Shown here: positions 27,277 through 37,117 of the stretch, in pieces | Numbering within the stretch: the stretch's first letter is position 1 | Layout of the letters: each line of letters opens with the position of its first letter | Assembly: GCF_009863985.1 (NCBI RefSeq) | Contig: NZ_WEZT01000008.1 | Span: forward strand, 76,193 to 123,615 | DNA length: 47,423 bases | Direction of reading: 5' to 3' | Source: Furfurilactobacillus milii | GTDB taxonomy: Bacteria; Bacillota; Bacilli; Lactobacillales; Lactobacillaceae | The notes under the pieces: generated by a model | The model's input: the letters and a program-made list of their open reading frames with translations, nothing else | Database searches by the model: none | What the model was told of the DNA's origin: nothing | Position numbers and translations under genes: made by a program

Positions 27277-27478
27277 CATGGTGTAAATAACAACGAAATA
27301 CCGTAGACATTACAAAATCAGAGTGTTTTGTCACATAAAGATGCTTTTGAAATATTTTGTAACATGATAATGTTTATAACTCGAAAATTATTGAAGTGTT
27401 GCCGAATTGACGGCAATGGGCATGATTACAAACATGTAACTATCCCCAGAAACGTTGATTTAACAGCATTTATCGCAC

Positions 27479-27520
27479 ATAAAAACGCCGTGAATCATCA
27501 AATAACGATACTCACAGCGC
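27479..27520 (-). terminator. Terminator of the LURP-one-type gene
   Basis: On the minus strand CGCTGTGA pairs with TCACGGCG with further pairs inside, followed by TTTTTAT. The 27277-27478 stretch between the two minus-strand genes shows nothing else. Confidence 0.75.
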
Positions 27521-27534
27521 ATTTCTTTACTAAT

Positions 27535-28089
27535 TCATTCCTTTTCTCGATACTCGGGTCCAAGTGTTTTTGGTTCTTGACCTAAACGAAGGGCTTGATT
27601 ATGAACGGGGCGCCGCCGTCCATTTTGTTTGGACCAACGATCCATGATTGCCGCAATCAGCAAGCAGACAGGTTCAGCAGAATGGTTAGCCACGCTGAGT
27701 TGATCATAGCCACCATCCGCACCGTCAACTGGGCGCATGTTGGCAATAATATGCGTCCCATGGTAGATTTTATATTTTCCAGACATGAGGTTGCCCATAA
27801 CGACCCAGTTAAGACCATGAATATAAATAATCTCACGCCAAAAACCAAATGTGCGCCGGACCGAGCCAACTTCTTTACCATTAAAGTAAATGGCAAATTT
27901 TGGCATAATGCCTAAAGATAGTTGTTTTGCCTCCGCCAGAACTTCGCCTGAGGCAGAAGAAGCAATTAATTGTGCCCGTGACCAGCCAAATTGACCGGTA
28001 ATTAGGTAGAGTGTTTGTCGATGAACGTCTAATACAGGGCGGACACCGTTTAAAACGCCCGGGGTTTGTCTAATGTATAACTGACGCAT
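27535..28089 (-). CDS. LURP-one-related (YxjI-like) protein
   Basis: A 184-residue soluble protein of the LURP-one-related/YxjI type, a tubby-like beta barrel of unknown function. MRQLYIRQ at the start, ITGQFGWSRAQLIASSASGEVLAEAKQ and MPKFAIYFNGKEVGSVRR fit the family. Conserved glycine-turn and Trp patterns are seen, but no catalytic site. GGAG before the ATG at 28089 sets the start; the longer frame (to 28194) lacks a binding site. The C-terminal ~40 residues are polar and probably disordered. Confidence 0.75.
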   Translation of the reverse strand: MRQLYIRQTPGVLNGVRPVLDVHRQTLYLITGQFGWSRAQLIASSASGEVLAEAKQLSLGIMPKFAIYFNGKEVGSVRRTFGFWREIIYIHGLNWVVMGNLMSGKYKIYHGTHIIANMRPVDGADGGYDQLSVANHSAEPVCLLIAAIMDRWSKQNGRRRPVHNQALRLGQEPKTLGPEYREKE

Positions 28090-28278
28090 GATTAGTCTCC
28101 ATTGTAAGGACGAGTGATTTAATAAACTGTTGTCTACGTTTGATTGTAACACGGTCCACGCTCTGAACCGTGGGAAACTCGTTGTTTCTCTCAACTATCT
28201 TTTAGATTAATGAAGACGGTTAGTTGATAATGTATTTTACGCTAGAGGTCTGCTACAATAAACGTTGAGGTGCAGGGA

Positions 28279-28983
28279 ATGAAACCGTTTATTCATAATG
28301 ACTGGTGGGATATTTTACAGCCTGAATTTGAACAGGCTTACTACCAAGAGTTACACAATTTTTTGAAGCAGGAATACCGCACGCAAACGATTTATCCTGA
28401 TATGAACCACATCTTCACGGCTTTCGAATGGACGCCGTTTCAAGATGTTAAGGTGGTTATTTTAGGACAGGATCCGTATCATGGACCGCATCAGGCATTT
28501 GGTTTGAGCTTTGCTGTGATGCCAGGTGTGCAAGTGCCCCCGTCGCTTCAAAATATTTATAAGGAATTGCAGGATGACCTTGGGATTGCGCCGGTGAATC
28601 ATGGTTTTCTAAAATCATGGGCTCAGCAGGGCGTGTTGCTACTCAACTCCGTTCTGACGGTTCGGGATGGCAGGGCATTCTCTCATGCTGGTAAAGGCTG
28701 GGAGCGCCTGACCGATACGGCAATCAAACGATTGTCAGAACGTGAGACACCGGTTGTCTTCATTCTTTGGGGTCGAGCTGCTCGAGACAAGATTAAACTG
28801 ATTGACACGCATACTAACATTGTGTTGCAATCGGCCCATCCGAGTCCACTTTCTGCATATCGTGGCTTTTTTGGTTCCAAACCGTTTTCGAAAACAAATG
28901 AGGCGTTAGTTGCGATGGGGGAAGCACCCATTAATTGGCAACTACCAGCTTCGGTTTCGATGGCGGATTTAAAAAATGGGTAA
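28279..28983 (+). CDS. ung: Uracil-DNA glycosylase
   Basis: Removes uracil from DNA to start base-excision repair. The 234-residue protein carries the water-activating motif [23 protein letters not shown] and the intercalation loop [17 protein letters not shown] lies upstream of the ATG at 28279. pta follows 28 bp later, an arrangement common in lactobacilli. Confidence 0.97.
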   Translation: MKPFIHNDWWDILQPEFEQAYYQELHNFLKQEYRTQTIYPDMNHIFTAFEWTPFQDVKVVILGQDPYHGPHQAFGLSFAVMPGVQVPPSLQNIYKELQDDLGIAPVNHGFLKSWAQQGVLLLNSVLTVRDGRAFSHAGKGWERLTDTAIKRLSERETPVVFILWGRAARDKIKLIDTHTNIVLQSAHPSPLSAYRGFFGSKPFSKTNEALVAMGEAPINWQLPASVSMADLKNG

Positions 28984-29011
28984 TTAGACTAAATTATTGG
29001 AGGAATCACGC

Positions 29012-29989
29012 ATGGATTTATTTGATGGTTTAAAGGATAAAATTGGTGGTCAAGACAAAACCATTGTCTTTCCAGAAGGTCAGGATCCGCGGATCTTGGG
29101 TGCTGCGATTCGGTTGGCCAAGGATGGCTTGGTAAAGCCAATTATTTTGGGACACGAGGCCGATATTGAAAAGACTGCAGCTGACAACAATTTGGATGCC
29201 AGTGGCGTATTATTGATTGACCCAGAAACATATCCTGAGGATAAGAAGAAGGACATGCTTGATGCCCTCGCTGAGCGTCGTGCTGGTAAGAACACGCGTG
29301 AACAGTTGGCAGATTGGTTAAAGGATGTTAACTACTTCGGTACGATGCTGGTTTACATGGACCAGGCTGACGGGATGGTTTCCGGTGCTGTTCACCCAAC
29401 TGGTGATACGGTTCGCCCAGCACTTCAAATTATCAAAACTAAGCCAGGTGTCAAACGAATCTCTGGTGCGTTTGTGATGCAAAAGGGTGACGAACGTTAT
29501 GTCTTTGCCGATTGTGCCATTAACATCGAATTAGACGCCGCTGGCATGGCTGAAGTTGCTATTGAATCGGCCCACACGGCGAAGGTTTTTGATATCGATC
29601 CAAAGGTTGCTATGTTGAGCTTTTCAACCAAGGGCTCTGCTAAGGGCGACATGGTGACTAAGGTTCAAGAGGCTACTAAGCTAGCCAACGAACAGGCGCC
29701 TGATTTGGCATTGGATGGTGAATTACAATTCGACGCTGCATTTGTACCAACGGTCGGCGCGGCCAAAGCACCTGGCTCAAAAGTTGCTGGTCACGCAAAT
29801 GTGTTTGTCTTTCCTGAATTACAATCTGGTAATATTGGCTACAAGATTGCCCAACGCTTTGGTGGTTTTGAAGCAATCGGTCCAATCTTACAAGGCTTGA
29901 ACAAACCAGTATCTGATCTTTCTCGTGGCTGTAATGAAGAAGATGTTTATAAGGTTGCTATCATCACCGCTGCACAATCCGTTAAGTAG
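29012..29989 (+). CDS. pta: Phosphate acetyltransferase
   Basis: Interconverts acetyl-CoA and acetyl phosphate. The 325-residue length is the short form without N-terminal regulatory domains. Typical segments are FPEGQDPRILGAA, DGMVSGAVHPTGDTVRPALQII, SFSTKGSAKGDMV and AKAPGSKVAGHANVFVFPELQSGNIGYK. GGAGG precedes the ATG at 29012. Likely co-transcribed with ung; a terminator follows. In heterofermenters it links acetyl phosphate from phosphoketolase to CoA chemistry. Confidence 0.96.
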   Translation: MDLFDGLKDKIGGQDKTIVFPEGQDPRILGAAIRLAKDGLVKPIILGHEADIEKTAADNNLDASGVLLIDPETYPEDKKKDMLDALAERRAGKNTREQLADWLKDVNYFGTMLVYMDQADGMVSGAVHPTGDTVRPALQIIKTKPGVKRISGAFVMQKGDERYVFADCAINIELDAAGMAEVAIESAHTAKVFDIDPKVAMLSFSTKGSAKGDMVTKVQEATKLANEQAPDLALDGELQFDAAFVPTVGAAKAPGSKVAGHANVFVFPELQSGNIGYKIAQRFGGFEAIGPILQGLNKPVSDLSRGCNEEDVYKVAIITAAQSVK

Positions 29990-30006
29990 TTAGATAATGT
30001 CACAAT

Positions 30007-30046
30007 TAATCGCGATTCCACTTGTTTTGGGATGGCGATTTTTATT
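30007..30046 (+). terminator. Terminator of ung-pta
   Basis: AATCGC with ATCC/GGAT helices pairs to GCGATT, followed by TTTATTC. Confidence 0.78.
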
Positions 30047-30088
30047 CAAAGAATGACGCGTTAAGTACGTTTGAGGAGTGAATCACAC

Positions 30089-30562
30089 ATGTTTTCAATC
30101 ACCACGAAGACTGACGAAGAAACACAGGCTATTGGGCGACATCTTGCAGAGCTGGTGTCTGCGGGCGATGTTATTTTATTGGATGGCGATCTTGGTGCTG
30201 GCAAGACGACCCTGACTAAGGGTTTGGCGGCCGGTTTAGGCATTCACAGGTATGTTAAAAGCCCTACGTTTACCATCATTCGTGAGTACAAAGAAGGCCG
30301 TTTGCCACTGTATCACATGGATGTATACCGACTGGAAAATGGCGGTGGTGATGATTTGGGCCTCGATGAATATTTTAACGGACAAGGTGTCAGTGTTGTT
30401 GAGTGGTCACAGTTTGTTAAAGGCGAGTTGCCAGCTGAACGGTTAACGATTCATTTACACCGTGATGAAAGTAATATCGATCGACGCACCCTAATGTTTG
30501 ACCCACAAGGTGAACACTATCAAAAAATGACTGATAAATTGGAGGCACAATACGATGAGTGA
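30089..30562 (+). CDS. tsaE: tRNA threonylcarbamoyladenosine biosynthesis ATPase TsaE
   Basis: A 157-residue P-loop ATPase that works with TsaB and TsaD to make t6A37 in ANN-decoding tRNAs. The Walker A loop is GDLGAGKTT (33-41); SPTFTIIREY and MDVYRLE are also family hallmarks. GAGGAG sets the ATG at 30089; a TTG six codons earlier lies in the binding site. It overlaps the acetyltransferase gene by 8 nt. Confidence 0.95.
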   Translation: MFSITTKTDEETQAIGRHLAELVSAGDVILLDGDLGAGKTTLTKGLAAGLGIHRYVKSPTFTIIREYKEGRLPLYHMDVYRLENGGGDDLGLDEYFNGQGVSVVEWSQFVKGELPAERLTIHLHRDESNIDRRTLMFDPQGEHYQKMTDKLEAQYDE

Positions 30563-31073
30563 ACCAACTGTAGATATTCGGCCTGTTACTGAAAATGATG
30601 CAGCAGACCTGCTAACCTTATTGGAAGATTTAAAAAAAGAATCTACCACATTCACTGCTGATCCTGCTTTGGCACATTTGTCTGTTGAAGAGGAAGCCGC
30701 TCAATTACGGGTGATGATCAGTTCACCACAAAACCATCTGATGGTAGCGGATTATGGCGGTCAGTTAATTGGTGTTGCCAGTATCATTGCTAAAAATGAA
30801 ACAGTTGGCGAAATCGGAGTAGCCATTTTGAAGTCGTATTGGAATGAGGGGCTGGGGTCGGCCCTTATGGAAGAGATGCTCTATTGGGCGAAGACGGCCA
30901 GTTCACTGACGAATATTGTTTTAACGGTGCAGTTGGAGAATACGTATGCCAAACGGCTATATCGTAATTTAGGGTTTAAGGTCACTCATTCTGATTCTGT
31001 TGTGAATGCTGTCGGGGATGAGGTGCCTGCTCAGGAAATGACGTTAACTGTTCATCATGGGCATCAGGCGTAG
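30555..31073 (+). CDS. GNAT-family N-acetyltransferase
   Basis: A 172-residue acetyltransferase. The GNAT core is clear: the acetyl-CoA loop IGVAILKSYWNEGLGSALMEEML (~94-116) and the C-terminal VQLENTYAKRLYRNLGFKV motif. Its overlap with tsaE shows a two-gene operon; GGAGG lies within the tsaE end. The layout resembles RimJ/RimL-like or small-molecule acetyltransferases; the substrate is unknown and it is not a clear RimI. Confidence 0.9.
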   Translation: MSEPTVDIRPVTENDAADLLTLLEDLKKESTTFTADPALAHLSVEEEAAQLRVMISSPQNHLMVADYGGQLIGVASIIAKNETVGEIGVAILKSYWNEGLGSALMEEMLYWAKTASSLTNIVLTVQLENTYAKRLYRNLGFKVTHSDSVVNAVGDEVPAQEMTLTVHHGHQA

Positions 31074-31156
31074 TCATGTGTGAACGTCACTGAGAGTAAG
31101 TGGCTTCTGCTAGTTAATCGACACGTTGTTAGTATTAGTTATGTAAAAAGCCCAAA

Positions 31157-31207
31157 TAAAAATCGTTTCGCTACAGATTTTACATCTGTTGGCGAAACGA
31201 TTTTTAT
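31157..31207. terminator. Bidirectional terminator between the acetyltransferase and exonuclease genes
   Basis: A perfect 14-bp stem (AAAAATCGTTTCGC with GCGAAACGATTTTT) encloses a smaller ACAGAT/ATCTGT hairpin. A and T runs flank both sides, serving the convergent genes. Confidence 0.9.
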
Positions 31208-31251
31208 TGTCTATGGTAGGTTAAGCTCATTTAAACAAAAATCAAGACAAG

Positions 31252-31785
31252 TTATTGTAATTTTACAAATGGCTTGATTGCTGAAGCACCAAACTGTTGA
31301 TCTTGGTAGATTAAAATGTTGGCGCAAGCTAAACTATCATCTAGCGCATTGTGATGGTGTTCCAAATTAACGTGGAGCCGTTCGCTGACAGTATTAAGCT
31401 TGTGGTTTGGAAATTCTGGGAAAAAGCGACGGCTTGTTTTGACCGTGTCTAAGGTCAAGTAGTGAACTGGTGCCAGATCATAATGAGCTAACGTGCTTTT
31501 TAATACGCCATTATCAAATGGGGCATTGTGAGCCACGACAAGTTGGTTGTTTGTATAAAACTGATTAATGTGCGGCCAGATTTCTGGGAAGGTTGGCGCG
31601 TCCGCGACATCACTCGCATGGATGCCATGAATCTGCGTATTGCGCCAAGAGAATTCTGTGTCGGGTTTAATCAGCGTATAAAATTCATCGACGACCTTGT
31701 TTTGTCTGACGATGGTCAGTGCCAATGAGCACGCACTGTGGCGTTGGGCACTAGCAGTTTCAAAATCCATTGCGACAAAATTCAC
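31252..31785 (-). CDS. DEDDh 3'-5' exonuclease (DnaQ-like)
   Basis: A 177-residue exonuclease of the DnaQ/epsilon fold. The acidic residues are visible: Asp7 and Glu9 in MDFETA, Asp in AHNAPFD, and His/Asp in HHNALDDS. It begins with GTG at 31785 after AAGGAGG. It may proofread or trim single-stranded DNA or RNA ends; it is not fused to a polymerase. It lies behind the exonuclease III gene on the same strand with a 130-bp gap. Confidence 0.9.
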   Translation of the reverse strand: MNFVAMDFETASAQRHSACSLALTIVRQNKVVDEFYTLIKPDTEFSWRNTQIHGIHASDVADAPTFPEIWPHINQFYTNNQLVVAHNAPFDNGVLKSTLAHYDLAPVHYLTLDTVKTSRRFFPEFPNHKLNTVSERLHVNLEHHHNALDDSLACANILIYQDQQFGASAIKPFVKLQ

Positions 31786-31915
31786 GACGCTAAGCCTCCT
31801 TAATCGTTAGGTAACGTTAAACTTAAATTTATTATGTCAGTCTAAGGCCTTCACGTTTAAATGTAAAGAAATCTGTTAACGGGTTAAGTCAGGGGGACTG
31901 ATTAACGAACTGAAA

Positions 31916-32677
31916 TCAGTCCAACGCTTCTGTTTCTAAAGCAACCGGACAGTGATCAGAGCCAAGCACATCATTAAGGATTTTTGCATCGGTGACTTTA
32001 GCCATCAAAGGCGTTGATACGACAAAGTAGTCAATTCGCCACCCTGCGTTGTTTTTACGAGCGTTAAAGCGGTAACTCCACCATGAATACTGGCCGGTTA
32101 GGTCAGGGTAGAAGTGCCGGAAACTATCTGTAAAACCAGTGCCTAGTAAAGCCGTGAAATTATCACGTTCAGTGTCTGTAAAGCCGGCATGCTGATGGTT
32201 TGTCTTAGGATTCTTGAGGTCGATTTCTTCATGAGCGACGTTTAAATCACCGCAGAAAATGACGGGTTTCTTAGCCGCTAATTCATTTACATAAGCGGAA
32301 AAAGCTGTGTCCCATCCGTCACGGTAGTCTAACCGCTTAAGCTCTTGACCAGAGTTAGGTGTGTAACTCGTGAGTAAGTAGTACGTTTGGTATTCCAATG
32401 TGATCACGCGACCTTCGTGATCGTATTCATCGACGCCAATGCCGTAGGTGACGTTCACCGGTTCATGTTTGGTAAAGATGGCCGTGCCTGAGTAACCTGG
32501 ACGATCGGCATAATTCCAGTACTGATGGTAGCCGGGGAGGTTGACCGTCGCTTGCCCCTCGTGCATCTTGGTTTCTTGAATACAAATAGCATCGGCATCT
32601 AAATCCGTCGCCGTTTGTTCAAAGCCCTTTTTTAAAACTGCTCGTAATCCGTTAACATTCCATGATACAAATTTCAT
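31916..32677 (-). CDS. xth: Exodeoxyribonuclease III / AP endonuclease
   Basis: A 253-residue metal-dependent AP endonuclease and 3' phosphodiesterase for base-excision repair. Motifs are MKFVSWNVNGLRA, CIQETKM with the catalytic Glu, GDLNVAHEEIDLKNPK and the closing GSDHCPV. Length is typical. GGAGG precedes the ATG at 32677, correcting a longer frame from 32746. It functions in the same pathway as ung at 28279. Confidence 0.95.
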   Translation of the reverse strand: MKFVSWNVNGLRAVLKKGFEQTATDLDADAICIQETKMHEGQATVNLPGYHQYWNYADRPGYSGTAIFTKHEPVNVTYGIGVDEYDHEGRVITLEYQTYYLLTSYTPNSGQELKRLDYRDGWDTAFSAYVNELAAKKPVIFCGDLNVAHEEIDLKNPKTNHQHAGFTDTERDNFTALLGTGFTDSFRHFYPDLTGQYSWWSYRFNARKNNAGWRIDYFVVSTPLMAKVTDAKILNDVLGSDHCPVALETEALD

Positions 32678-32922
32678 GATGCTATCCTCCAAGAATTTTG
32701 TGTGAGCGGCGTTGTCCACCGGTGGTCGCGCTATGTAGTTTAACAAGTTGATTTTACCACAGCCATAAAAATGAAGTCTTTAATAAGGGAAACTGGTTTG
32801 AACTCAAATCGTGGTAAAATAGGACGAGGTTTACGGGCACCAGCTAATTGTGGCAACAAGCCACTTTATTGCGAAGTGAAACCGAAACGGTTAATTAATG
32901 AAGAAAGTAAATGGGTGACATC

Positions 32923-33822
32923 ATGCAACAGGTTGATTTAAAAACTGTTTTTGCGTCCAGCAAGGTGATGCAAAACGAACCATTGGGAAATTACACAAAT
33001 ACGAAAACGGGCGGTCCAGCAGACTGGCTCGCGTTTCCTGAGTCACGCGCTGAAGTGGCCAAGTTTGTCGATTTTGCCAGACTTCACGAGATGCCAGTAA
33101 CGGTCATCGGCAATGCTAGTAACTTGATTGTTCGTGATGGTGGCATTCGTGGGTTGGTACTTATTCTGACCCAAATGAAGACGATTACTGTGACGGGCAA
33201 CACGGTCACTGCTGATGCTGGTGCGGCGTTAATTGATGCGACTGAGGTTGCTTACCAACATCACCTGACTGGTTTTGAGTTTGCAGCTGGCATTCCCGGC
33301 AGTGTTGGTGGGGCAGTGTTCATGAACGCCGGTGCATATGGTGGGGAAGTCAAGGACATTGTCAGTTCTGTTGATGTGCTGACACGTGCTGGTGAGTTTG
33401 TGACGTATCCTGCCGAAGAGATGGCGTTTGGTTATCGACACAGTCTGGTTCAAACGACCGGCGATATTGTTGTCGGCGCTAGCTTTACCTTAGTGCCAGG
33501 CGAAGCAACTACAATTCGTGCAAAAATGGACGATTTGAATGCACGGCGGGCCGCCAAACAGCCACTGGAATTGCCTTCCTGCGGTTCCGTGTTCAAACGA
33601 CCAGAGGGTTACTTTGCTGGCAAATTGATTACGGACAGTGAACTACGCGGCTATACATCTGGTGGTGCACAAGTTTCAACCAAGCATGCTGGCTTTATTG
33701 TGAATGTTGGTGAAGCGACGGCTACGGATTACCTAGCAGTTATTCACCATGTTCAAGAAACAGTCTATGCCAAGTTCGGTGTACATCTTGAAACAGAAGT
33801 TAGGATCATTGGTGACAACTAA
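32923..33822 (+). CDS. murB: UDP-N-acetylenolpyruvoylglucosamine reductase
   Basis: FAD and NADPH-dependent reductase that makes UDP-MurNAc for peptidoglycan. The ~299-residue protein is of the short type II MurB form. Marks: [32 protein letters not shown] for [23 protein letters not shown], and [19 protein letters not shown] with the catalytic Ser. The start is uncertain between 32911 and 32923; neither has a strong binding site, and 32923 is slightly favoured by GGGTGA. A micro-ORF abuts its stop and a terminator lies at 33920. Confidence 0.95.
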   Translation: MQQVDLKTVFASSKVMQNEPLGNYTNTKTGGPADWLAFPESRAEVAKFVDFARLHEMPVTVIGNASNLIVRDGGIRGLVLILTQMKTITVTGNTVTADAGAALIDATEVAYQHHLTGFEFAAGIPGSVGGAVFMNAGAYGGEVKDIVSSVDVLTRAGEFVTYPAEEMAFGYRHSLVQTTGDIVVGASFTLVPGEATTIRAKMDDLNARRAAKQPLELPSCGSVFKRPEGYFAGKLITDSELRGYTSGGAQVSTKHAGFIVNVGEATATDYLAVIHHVQETVYAKFGVHLETEVRIIGDN

Positions 33823-33885
33823 ATGTTTGCTGAGCGCATTAACGTACTTGCTGGCTTATTGAAACAGTTAATTAAACAAAGGTGA
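33823..33885 (+). CDS. Possible 20-residue peptide after murB
   Basis: MFAERINVLAGLLKQLIKQR starts on the base after the murB stop (TAAATG), with GGTGA 7 nt upstream inside murB. It would form a short cationic amphipathic helix. It lies before the murB terminator, so it is transcribed. No homologue is known to me; it may be chance. Confidence 0.35.
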   Translation: MFAERINVLAGLLKQLIKQR

Positions 33886-33919
33886 GTTTTCAATCTTTAA
33901 ATAACATTATTTTATCTGC

Positions 33920-33959
33920 TGACGCAGGCCAATCTGATTGGTCATGCGTCAATTTTTTT
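33920..33959 (+). terminator. Terminator of murB
   Basis: TGACGCA/TGCGTCA outer and CCAAT/ATTGG inner stems around CTG, followed by T7. Confidence 0.9.
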
Positions 33960-33966
33960 GTATGAT
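33938..33966 (+). promoter_or_regulatory. Antiporter-gene promoter inside the murB terminator
   Basis: TTGGTC (33938-33943), 17 bp, TATGAT (33961-33966). The -35 lies in the 3' arm of the murB terminator hairpin and the T-run lies in the spacer, so termination and re-initiation share the same DNA. Confidence 0.6.
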
Positions 33967-34026
33967 AGAAGTAGATGCATGTTGAGCGTGGTGCCAATAC
34001 GTGGCCACAGGAAGGGAGACAACAAC

Positions 34027-36174
34027 TTGAACATTATTGAAGCGGTGATCATTCTTGTCCTGCTAGTGCTGCTGTCAAACATACTGGGACACTACTTGGA
34101 GGCCATTCCGGTCAGCTTGATTCAAGTGACCTTGGGATTATTATGGTCCGTTATTTTTCACATTACGATTCCACTCGAAACTGATTGGTTCTTACTATTA
34201 TTTATCGCGCCACTACTATTTAATGACGGGCGGCGTTTTCCAAAAAGTGAGTTGTGGACATTACGAGGGCCAATCTTGGCAAACGCAGTTTTACTTGTGT
34301 TCCTAACCACGCTACTAGGCGGCTGGTTATTTCACATACTCATTCCTAGCTTGCCATTATCCGTGGGATTTGCGTTGGCCGCCATTTTGTCACCGACGGA
34401 TCCAGTGGCGGTGACATCCATCGCCGAGCAGGTGAGTTTACCGTCCGCAATTATTCATCTGGTCAGTGGCGAAAGTTTGATTAATGATGCCAGCGGTTTG
34501 ATTGGATTTAAATATGCGTTAGCAGCGGCCGTGACTGGAACCTTTTCACTCTGGTCTGCTGCTGGCGACTTCCTTTACACCAGTATTGCCGGTTTTGTGG
34601 TTGGTTTTGTCGTGATGACAGGATTGCAAATGTTGCGGGAGGTGTTGAGACGCTCGGGAATCAATGATCCAGTGTTTAACACAGTGTTACAACTAGTGGG
34701 TCCTTTCGTGATCTACCTCGGCGCAGAGGCGATTCATGCTTCCGGCGTTATTGCCGTTGTTACGGCTGGCGTTTTAGCCCATGTTTCAGAAAACCGAATT
34801 GTTGAGGATTTACCGGAACAACGGCTTTTGATTGAGCGGACATGGGATATTGTGGTGTACGTGCTAAACGGGATTGTGTTCATTATTCTTGGGGATGAGT
34901 TGCCTAGCGCAACGAAGGCAACAATTGCTGATCCGGCAACAGGAACGTGGCGCGCAATCGGCTATGTCGTTGTGATTTGGCTCATTCTTTTTATTCTGCG
35001 GGCTGTTTGGATTTATGTTTATGGTACATTGAGTCGTTTAAGCAAAAACTGGCGCATTGAGCATAAGAATACGGAACCAGTTACGGTTAAAACGGCGATT
35101 GTTTCTGGTTTAACAGGTGTTCGTGGTGCAATTACGCTGGCGGGTATGTTAACGATTCCGGCGACCATTAGTAACGGGGATGCATTTCCAGAACGGTCAT
35201 TAATTTTGTTTGTCGCTGCTGGTGTTATTGTGCTGAGTTTGGTCATCGCGGCAGTGACATTGCCATTGATCAGTCGGCGTGGGGCCATGCTGTTGACTCG
35301 AGGTAGTCAGGTTGACACCTTGGAAGAAATGACTGCGCAAGAAGAGGCTGATGATGGCGAAACGGTGCCGTTAATGTCGGTAGATGAAGCCAAAACGTAC
35401 CTTTCTAAAACGGCAGTCAGAGTGCTGGAGTCACTGCGACGTCCTGAAAATCAACGGGCTGCGTATGACTTGATTCTCGATTATCAATTTATTATTCGGC
35501 GGTTACAGATGCGAACGCAGCCTTCCGAAGACGTGAAAATAATGATCGATTTTGAAGTTGATATTCGTCGAATTGCTCTGCAAGGTGAATTGAAACGACT
35601 GCAAGAGTTGCATGATGCTGGCTTAATCAATATTTGGAATTTTCGTTATTACCGTCGCCAAATCAAGTGGCGATTACGTAATGTGGATGCCCATCAGCGA
35701 CGTGAAGCTTTACCCGCTTGGCGAACAGCTAGGCGTTTGATTCGACACGGTTTACGGCGGCTGCGAATTTTAATGACCGGCAATGATATGGTTACCTTTC
35801 GCCAGCAGCGTCAGTTAGTTGAAACGGAAACTGCCAAAGCAGCGATTGCCCGGTTATCACGTTTCTTTAAAGTCCATAACGCCAAGAAAAACGCACAGCA
35901 ACGACAAAGTGTTTACCATCTGATTGTCCACTATCGCTACCGGATTGAACGGCGTCATCCTGTGACAAATGGCAGTGCTCGACAGCTCCAGTATGAGACT
36001 AATTTACGGGACTTGCGGGTACGTGCGCTCGCAGCGGAACGTTCAGCGGTGACAGAATTGTTGGATGCTGGGCGGATCAATGCTGTAATGGCAGCTAACC
36101 TGCGTCAATACGTTAATTACTCGGAAAATGTGCTGATGCTTGGTGAAGATTTACAAACGGAGGCAACAAGCTAG
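34027..36174 (+). CDS. Na+/H+ antiporter, CPA1 (NhaP/NhaK) family, with long cytoplasmic tail
   Basis: A 715-residue cation/proton antiporter. About 12 membrane segments fill residues 1-420, with SPTDPVAV (transport Asp), NDASGLIGFKYA and GVRGAITLAGML conserved. The remaining ~290 residues are a soluble tail rich in Arg and charged helices (RRLQMRTQPS, RRQIKWRLRN), as in NhaK-like proteins, probably regulatory. TTG at 34027 is chosen because GAAGGGAG lies 8 nt upstream; the longer frame from 33958 has no site. Likely role: Na+ or K+ export and pH homeostasis. Confidence 0.92.
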   Translation: MNIIEAVIILVLLVLLSNILGHYLEAIPVSLIQVTLGLLWSVIFHITIPLETDWFLLLFIAPLLFNDGRRFPKSELWTLRGPILANAVLLVFLTTLLGGWLFHILIPSLPLSVGFALAAILSPTDPVAVTSIAEQVSLPSAIIHLVSGESLINDASGLIGFKYALAAAVTGTFSLWSAAGDFLYTSIAGFVVGFVVMTGLQMLREVLRRSGINDPVFNTVLQLVGPFVIYLGAEAIHASGVIAVVTAGVLAHVSENRIVEDLPEQRLLIERTWDIVVYVLNGIVFIILGDELPSATKATIADPATGTWRAIGYVVVIWLILFILRAVWIYVYGTLSRLSKNWRIEHKNTEPVTVKTAIVSGLTGVRGAITLAGMLTIPATISNGDAFPERSLILFVAAGVIVLSLVIAAVTLPLISRRGAMLLTRGSQVDTLEEMTAQEEADDGETVPLMSVDEAKTYLSKTAVRVLESLRRPENQRAAYDLILDYQFIIRRLQMRTQPSEDVKIMIDFEVDIRRIALQGELKRLQELHDAGLINIWNFRYYRRQIKWRLRNVDAHQRREALPAWRTARRLIRHGLRRLRILMTGNDMVTFRQQRQLVETETAKAAIARLSRFFKVHNAKKNAQQRQSVYHLIVHYRYRIERRHPVTNGSARQLQYETNLRDLRVRALAAERSAVTELLDAGRINAVMAANLRQYVNYSENVLMLGEDLQTEATS

Positions 36175-36277
36175 TGGATTGGTTTGCACGATGGTAAATC
36201 TGCTATACTTAAATGAGCGATTTGAAGCGTAATGTGAAGATCGCACGCCAACATTTGGCGATTTTAGGAGGAGTGTT

Positions 36278-37117
36278 ATGTTACTTAATCCCAGCAACTG
36301 GCTCACCGGGACGGCGGCAGCACGTTTGCTCGACATTCTAGTGATTTGGTTTGTTATTTATGAGCTGATTATGCTATTACGAGGCACGCGGGCGGTAATG
36401 TTGTTCCGCGGGATCCTTGTGATTATCATTATTAAGATTGCTAGCTGGTATCTGGGCTTAGAGACAGTTTCCTGGGTCATGGACCAGATCATTAACTGGG
36501 GGGTTATTGCCCTGGTAATCATCTTTCAACCAGAAATTCGGCAAGGCCTTGAGCGTTTGGGTCGTGGCTCATTCATTCAACGAGGCCGGACGGCTCATGA
36601 TGATGAAGAAAAGTTAATCGATGCGTTGGATAAGGCTATTCAATACATGAGTAAACGCCGGATTGGGGCGCTAATTTCTATTCAAATGGAAACTGGTTTG
36701 GAAGAGTACATTGAAACCGGGATTGATTTGGATGCGGACGTGACCGGTGAGCTGTTGATCAACATTTTCATCCCCAATACACCGTTACATGATGGCGCCG
36801 TGATCATTAAGGATAATCGAATTGCATCTGCTACCGCATATTTGCCGTTATCAGATAGTAATTTGATCCCTAAAGAACTAGGAACACGTCATCGTGCTGC
36901 TGTGGGGATTAGCGAGGTAACGGATGCGTTGACCATCGTCGTTTCTGAGGAAACGGGCGAAGTGATGTTTACGCGGAATAATGAAATGATGCGTAATTTG
37001 ACTCAGGAAGACTATTTAAATTACCTTCGCAAACAATTGATCCCGGCAGAGCCAGAACGTCACAATTGGTTCTTGGACATTGTTAACCGAATTTTTAGGG
37101 GAGGTGGCCATAAATGA
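36278..37117 (+). CDS. cdaA: Diadenylate cyclase CdaA
   Basis: Makes the second messenger c-di-AMP from two ATP at the membrane. The 279-residue protein has three N-terminal membrane helices (to residue ~85) and a DAC domain with the catalytic motifs DGA (172-174) and RHRAA (204-208). AGGAGG precedes the ATG. It overlaps cdaR by 4 nt and lies in the conserved cdaA-cdaR-glmM operon. c-di-AMP controls K+ and osmolyte uptake, a notable link to the cation antiporter just upstream. Confidence 0.97.
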   Translation: MLLNPSNWLTGTAAARLLDILVIWFVIYELIMLLRGTRAVMLFRGILVIIIIKIASWYLGLETVSWVMDQIINWGVIALVIIFQPEIRQGLERLGRGSFIQRGRTAHDDEEKLIDALDKAIQYMSKRRIGALISIQMETGLEEYIETGIDLDADVTGELLINIFIPNTPLHDGAVIIKDNRIASATAYLPLSDSNLIPKELGTRHRAAVGISEVTDALTIVVSEETGEVMFTRNNEMMRNLTQEDYLNYLRKQLIPAEPERHNWFLDIVNRIFRGGGHK

